From Opitutaceae bacterium (GTDB taxonomy: Bacteria; Verrucomicrobiota; Verrucomicrobiia; Opitutales; Opitutaceae), in the NCBI GenBank assembly GCA_025352845.1, contig JANXSC010000022.1, positions 1 to 11,018 on the forward strand: a stretch of DNA of 11,018 nt. The letters run 5' to 3'. The number at the start of each line of letters is the position of its first letter. The first letter of the stretch is position 1. The position numbers were made by a program, and so were the translations under genes. This document shows, one piece after another, positions 6,947-11,018 of the stretch. Under the pieces are notes generated by a model. That model was not told where the DNA came from, made no database searches, and saw only the letters and a list, made by a program, of their open reading frames with translations.

Positions 6947-9178
6947 ATGGCACCCCCCTTTTTTCGCCGGCGCTCGTTGCTGCCGTTTCCCCTCGAAATT
7001 TTTGCCAGTGGGGTCGCGCGGATGCTCTATCGCGTGCGCACGACTGGGCGGGAGAATTTTCCGCGCGAGGGCGGGCTGCTGCTGATCTCGAATCACATTT
7101 CGTATGTGGATGTGGTGGTGCTGCAGCTGGCGTGTCCGCGGCCGATTCGATTTCTCGGGCACAAGGGGCTGAAACGAAACGCATTTTTCAACTGGTGCTT
7201 TGAGGTGAGCGGCAGCATCGCCATCTCTTCGGAGACGCCGCGGGAGGGCATGCGCGGAGCGGTCGAGGCGTTGAAGCGCGGCGAGGTGGTGTGCCTCTGT
7301 CCAGAGGGGCACATCTCGCGCACGGGGCAGCTCATGGAGATTCAGCGCGGCTTCGAGGTCATCGCGCGGCAGGCGAACGCCCCGGTGATCGCGGCGGCGA
7401 TCGACGGGCTGTGGGGCTCGAATTTTTCCTTTGCGGGCAACAAATACCTCTGGAAATCGCCGCGACTGCTGCCGACGGATGTGTTCATCGCGTTTGGCGA
7501 GCCGACCCCGGCGGGTGAGATCTCGGTCGGGTGGGCGCGGCGCACGCTGCTCGATCTCGGCGAGCGGGCGTTTAACGAGCGGCCGGTCCTGAGGGGTCAT
7601 TTGGGGCGCGAGTGCGTGCGCGCGCTGACCAAGCACCCCGGCCGGGTGATGGTGGTGGATCGCACGGCGGCCCGGCGCGAACTCACCTGCGGCCAGCTCT
7701 ATGCCGCGACGGCCGTGCTCGCGCGCCGGTTGCGCGCGACCGTGGCGACGCACCGCGTGGGCATCGTGCTGCCGCCGGGCGCGGGGGCCTTCATCGCGAA
7801 TCTCGGCGTGCTGTGCGCGGGGAAAATCCCGGTGAACCTCAACTTCACCGCGGGCCGCGCCGCGCTGGAGACGAGCCTGCGCATCGCCGGGATCGACACG
7901 GTGATCTCGGCCGATGCGCTGCGCGCGAAGCTGCCGAATTTCCCGTGGCCGGTGCGCACGCTCGATTTGAAAGCGGAGATGGATGCGGCCGGGGGGAAAC
8001 GCGCGATGCTGCCGTGGCTGGTGGCGGCTTGGCTGGTGCCGAACCAGTGGTGCGCGGCCCTGCTCGGTTTGCCGAAGATCGGGGACCGGGAAGAGGCGGG
8101 ATTGTTGTTTACCAGCGGTAGCTCGGGTGAGCCCAAGGGCGTCGTGCTCTCCCACCGCAACATCCTAGCGAATTGCGCGCAGATCGCGTCGCTCTCGATT
8201 CTGCCGTCGACGTGCACGCTGCTCGGCTGCCTGCCGGTGTTTCACAGTTTTGGTTTCACCGTCACCCTTTGGTATCCGCTGCTGCGCGGTTCAAAAGTCG
8301 TCACGGTGCCGAGCCCGCTCGAAACGCGCAAAATGATCGATGCGATTCGCGACGAGGAGGTGACGACGGTGGTGGGGGCGCCGACGTTCCTCCGGCCGAT
8401 CCTCAAGAAGGCACATCCGCGCGAACTGCGCTCGCTCGACATCGTGGTGACCGGTGCGGAGAAACTCCCCGCCGATCTTGCGAAAGGATTTCTCGAGCTG
8501 TTTCACCTTGAGATTCTTGAGGGCTATGGGCTCACCGAGACGACGCCGGCGGCGAACATCAGCCAGCCGCATCCACCGGTGGTCGTCTCGACCAACGAGC
8601 CGCAGACCGGCCGCCGCGCCGGCGCGGTGGGCCGCATGATGCCCGGCATGACCGTGCGCATCGTCGATCCGGATTCCGGCGCGGAGCTGCCGTTGACGGA
8701 GAAGGGGCTCGTGCTTTTCCGCGGGGCGAATGTCTTCGGCGGCTACCTCGGCGATCCGGAGAAAACGCGCGCGGCGTTTCGCGACGGCTGGTTCATCACC
8801 GGCGATCTCGGGCGTTTTGATGCCGATGGCTACCTGTTCATCGAGGGCCGGCTTTCCCGTTTCTCCAAAATCGGCGGCGAGATGGTCCCGCACGGCACGC
8901 TTGAGCAGAAGATCATCGAGGTGTTTGGCTGGCTGCCGCAGGAGAGTCCGGCAGTGTTCGTGACCGGTGTGCCGGATGCGGCGAAAGGAGAATCGCTCGT
9001 GCTGCTGACCATCCACGAAATCACCGTCGAGGTGCTTCGGGAAAAATTAGGCGGCGTGGGCGTGCCGAATCTCTGGGTGCCCAAAATCATCCGTCGCGTG
9101 GAGCAGATTCCGATGCTGGGCACGGGCAAGACCGACTTGAAACGCTGTCGCGAGCTGGCGTTGGAGGCGGCGAAGTGA
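6947..9178 (+). CDS. aas: Bifunctional lysophospholipid acyltransferase / acyl-ACP synthetase (Aas-like)
   Basis: This 743-residue fusion is close to the length of E. coli Aas (about 719). Residues 20-210 form a PlsC-type acyltransferase: catalytic NHISYVD with H50 and D55 (HX4D), then PEGHISRTGQLM at 119-130, which follows the Aas-specific pattern rather than the usual EGTR, and APVIAAAIDG. Residues 220-743 form an AMP-forming acyl ligase: phosphate-binding TSGSSGEPKG at 389-398, EGYGLTETTP at 525-534, TGDLG at 618-622, the hinge region GRLSRFSKIGGE, and the A10 lysine K728 in GTGKTDLKR. The expected role is to activate free fatty acid with ATP onto ACP and transfer it to a lysophospholipid at the inner membrane. 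The LplT flippase found beside or fused to Aas in other bacteria is absent here. Start ATG 6947 gives a basic-hydrophobic N-terminus; there is no clear ribosome binding site. Confidence 0.88.
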   Translation: MAPPFFRRRSLLPFPLEIFASGVARMLYRVRTTGRENFPREGGLLLISNHISYVDVVVLQLACPRPIRFLGHKGLKRNAFFNWCFEVSGSIAISSETPREGMRGAVEALKRGEVVCLCPEGHISRTGQLMEIQRGFEVIARQANAPVIAAAIDGLWGSNFSFAGNKYLWKSPRLLPTDVFIAFGEPTPAGEISVGWARRTLLDLGERAFNERPVLRGHLGRECVRALTKHPGRVMVVDRTAARRELTCGQLYAATAVLARRLRATVATHRVGIVLPPGAGAFIANLGVLCAGKIPVNLNFTAGRAALETSLRIAGIDTVISADALRAKLPNFPWPVRTLDLKAEMDAAGGKRAMLPWLVAAWLVPNQWCAALLGLPKIGDREEAGLLFTSGSSGEPKGVVLSHRNILANCAQIASLSILPSTCTLLGCLPVFHSFGFTVTLWYPLLRGSKVVTVPSPLETRKMIDAIRDEEVTTVVGAPTFLRPILKKAHPRELRSLDIVVTGAEKLPADLAKGFLELFHLEILEGYGLTETTPAANISQPHPPVVVSTNEPQTGRRAGAVGRMMPGMTVRIVDPDSGAELPLTEKGLVLFRGANVFGGYLGDPEKTRAAFRDGWFITGDLGRFDADGYLFIEGRLSRFSKIGGEMVPHGTLEQKIIEVFGWLPQESPAVFVTGVPDAAKGESLVLLTIHEITVEVLREKLGGVGVPNLWVPKIIRRVEQIPMLGTGKTDLKRCRELALEAAK

Positions 9179-9194
9179 GCGCGACGGCAGCACG

Positions 9195-10168
9195 ATGAAA
9201 ATCGACTGCCATGTCCATGTGGTCGGCAACGGCACGGGCGGCACGGGTTGCTGGTATCGGCCGCGCGGCCTGACGCGGTATGGCGTGCCGCTGATGCTCG
9301 GTGCGGTGGGCCTGCCCCGCTCGGCGCTCGCCGGCGATCTCGATCGGATTTACGCGGAGCAGATGGTGAAGTTCGTGCGCGAGTCGTCGCTCGATGCGGC
9401 GGTGATCCTCGCGCAGGACGAACCCTATCGCGACAACGGCGAGATGATCGCCGACACGGGATCGTTTTCGTGCCCAACGATCACGTGCTGCGGCTGGCGC
9501 GCGAGCACCGCGAGTTGCTGCCGGCGGTCTCGATTCATCCGGCGCGGCGCGATGCGCTGGAGGAGCTGGAGCGCTGCCTCGCCGCCGACGCGGTGATGCT
9601 GAAGTGCCTGCCCAATTGCCAAAACCTCGACTGGAACAATCCGCGCTACACGCGATTCCTCGAGCGGATGGCCGGGAGCGGACTGATCTTGCTCGCGCAC
9701 ACGGGCAGCGAACGGACGCTGCCGGTGCTCGATCCGAAACTCGCGAGCCCGCGGGTGCTCACGCGCGCGCTGGAGATTGGCGTCACCTGCATCGCGGCGC
9801 ACTGCGGCACCGGCCTCATGGTGCTCGATCCCGATTACTTCGACGTGTTCGTGGAGATGACGAAAAAATTTCCGCGGTTCTACGGCGACAACAGCGCGCT
9901 GGCCGCGTGCAATTTTCGCGCGCGCCCCGCCGCGATTCGCCGCATGGCGCAGGATCCCGAGCTGCGCGCGCGCATCCTCCACGGCAGCGACGTGCCCGTG
10001 CCGGTGACGGCGGTGCTCGCCTGGGCCTTCGGGATCATGCCGTGGGGCGAATGGCGCCGCACCGCGAAAATCGCCAACCCGATCGAGCGCGATGTGCAGA
10101 TCAAGCGGGCGATGGGTTTCGGCGAGGAGACGTTTACCCGGCTGGCGGGGCTCCTGCGGAAACGCTGA
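9195..10168 (+). pseudogene. Metal-dependent amidohydrolase (amidohydrolase_2 family), frame broken by one base
   Basis: Two overlapping frames together give one TIM-barrel hydrolase. The first, from ATG 9195, reads MKIDCHVHVVG with the HxH metal pair H6/H8 and continues sensibly to IADTGSF at about 9467. The second continues as FVPNDHVLRLAREH to the stop at 10168. Adding a single T to the TTTT at 9465-9468 restores IADTGSFFVPNDHV and a 324-residue protein. In that numbering it has H169 (LLAHTGS), H203 (AAHCGTG) and D266 (LHGSDVPVP), the remaining metal and catalytic ligands expected for this family. All motifs are undamaged and no other disruption is seen, so this is a very recent mutation or a sequence error. 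Substrate is unknown. It starts 16 bp after the Aas-like gene and is probably co-transcribed with it. Without the repair the first frame ends at 9596 and the product would be non-functional. Confidence 0.75.
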
Positions 10169-10174
10169 ACCGGC

Positions 10175-11018
10175 CTATGCCTGCCCCGGCGCAGGAGCGG
10201 CAGGCAATTCCAGCGTGAATCGCGCCCCGTGGCCCGGGCCTTCGCTATGGGCGATGAGAGTGCCGTTCATTTCCCTCGCGACGCTGGCGGACGAGTGCAG
10301 GCCGAAGCCGTGGCCATCGGCCCGGGTCGTGAAGCCGTGGGTGAAGATTTTTTCCAAGTTTTCCAGTGGGATGCCGATGCCGTTGTCCTCGACGATGAGT
10401 CGCACGCGGTCCGAGCCGGCGGGCGCGATGTGCAGCGTGATCATCCGGCCTGAGGCCCGGCCCTTGTCCGCGGCGTATTTCGCGTTGCGGATCAGGTTGA
10501 CGAGGATCTGGAGGGTCTTGCCCTTTTCGGCCAGAAGAAGGGGACAGGGCGCAAATTTGCGCACGCACTCGACGCTGTGCCGGGTGAGCGCGCCGGCGTT
10601 CATGCGCATGGCGTCGTCCATCAGCACGACGGGGTCGAGCGGCTCCAATACGCCGGACATGGTGGCGTAGGTCTGCTGCGTCGTGACGATTTCCTTGATG
10701 TGATCGACGTTCTCCTGGAGCCAGGCGATCTCGCGCAACAGGTGATCGCGTTCGTCGAGCGAATGCCGGGCGATGGACTGGAGCAGCTCGGGCACACGGC
10801 GGCCCCTGGGGTCGTCGTTGAGGAACGCCCGCAGATCGCCGGCGTGCTCGCGCAGCAGGGCGGAAATTTTTTCGAGCACGCCCGCCTTCGACTGCTGGAC
10901 GCTGGTGGCGATGACATGGGCGGAAACGTTGAGGCTGGTCAGCACGTTGCCGACGTTGTGGAGCACGCCGGTGGCGACCTCGGCCATGCCGGCCATGCGC
11001 GAGGCATCGACGAGGTTG
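10175..11018 (-). CDS. Sensor histidine kinase, C-terminal core (N-terminus outside window)
   Basis: This is the only minus-strand gene. The frame is open through the window edge (residues NLVDASR precede the ATG at 10996), so sensor or input domains lie outside. Numbering from that Met, the phospho-accepting H13 (codon at 10958-10960) lies in EVATGVLHNVGNVLTSLNV, the HNVGN form of the H box. An extended helical dimerisation region runs to about residue 110. The HATPase domain follows: N box NLIRNAKYA (167-175), G1 DNGIGIP (204-210), F box IFTHGFTT (217-224) and G2 GHGFGLH (228-234). It ends in a small Pro/Ala tail. The expected role is ATP-dependent autophosphorylation and relay to a response regulator, which is not in view. 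It converges on the amidohydrolase with only 6 bp between stop codons and no terminator visible. Confidence 0.9.
   Translation of the reverse strand, partial: NLVDASRMAGMAEVATGVLHNVGNVLTSLNVSAHVIATSVQQSKAGVLEKISALLREHAGDLRAFLNDDPRGRRVPELLQSIARHSLDERDHLLREIAWLQENVDHIKEIVTTQQTYATMSGVLEPLDPVVLMDDAMRMNAGALTRHSVECVRKFAPCPLLLAEKGKTLQILVNLIRNAKYAADKGRASGRMITLHIAPAGSDRVRLIVEDNGIGIPLENLEKIFTHGFTTRADGHGFGLHSSASVAREMNGTLIAHSEGPGHGARFTLELPAAPAPGQA

Noticed and set aside
6371..8155. 594-residue open frame on the minus strand
   Set aside because: It is rich in Arg, His, Pro and Gln with no motif, and lies opposite the TOPRIM-like and Aas-like genes, both of which have clear domains. It is a GC-driven antisense shadow.
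9460..9472. Programmed -1 frameshift site
   Set aside because: There is no canonical slippery heptamer and the T run is only four bases. A base-loss explanation is simpler.
10180..10195. Short hairpin CCTGC-CCCGGC-GCAGG as a bidirectional terminator
   Set aside because: It has only 5 paired bases, lies inside the kinase coding sequence, and has no T tract on either side.
1..11018. CRISPR arrays, tRNA or rRNA genes, insertion sequences
   Set aside because: I saw no regularly spaced direct repeats, no tRNA-like or rRNA-like segments, and no transposase or integrase motifs on either strand.

Overview
The window is about 11 kb of dense, GC-rich bacterial chromosome. It carries ten protein-coding loci, two of them cut by the window edges and one with a broken reading frame. 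The best guess at origin is a Verrucomicrobiota member, perhaps Opitutaceae. This rests on high GC, few Shine-Dalgarno sequences, an Aas-type acyltransferase/acyl-ACP synthetase fusion, an HNVGN-type histidine kinase and a GTAGGGCCGCC-type intergenic palindrome. It is an inference from style, not from a marker gene.

Layout, left to right. Positions 3-1226 hold the C-terminal part of an AsmA-like envelope protein. Positions 1227-1404 are intergenic, with a long REP-like inverted repeat at 1255-1314. Positions 1405-6849 form one tightly packed plus-strand operon. It begins with a complete polyamine-type ABC importer in the order permease (PotC-like), binding protein (PotD-like), permease (PotB-like), ATPase (PotA-like). 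A RecF/OLD-like ABC ATPase and a small TOPRIM-like protein follow. Three junctions are 4-base start/stop overlaps (GTGA or ATGA). The potA-to-ATPase junction has an 8-codon mini-ORF whose start overlaps the potA stop and whose stop overlaps the next GTG start.

After a 97-bp gap with a weak promoter-like sequence comes a 743-residue fusion of a PlsC acyltransferase and an AMP-forming acyl ligase (6947-9178). Next is a metal-dependent amidohydrolase (9195-10168) whose frame is broken by one missing base at a T tract near 9465-9468. A minus-strand sensor histidine kinase core (10175-11018, start outside the window) ends tail-to-tail with it, 6 bp away.

Two functional themes stand out. One is polyamine import coupled to an ATPase plus TOPRIM pair. 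That pair resembles in architecture the split OLD-type (PARIS-like) defence modules and is the best candidate for something not well described. The other is lysophospholipid re-acylation by the Aas-like enzyme, with a possible partner hydrolase. Large minus-strand open frames across the window are GC-driven shadows of these genes.
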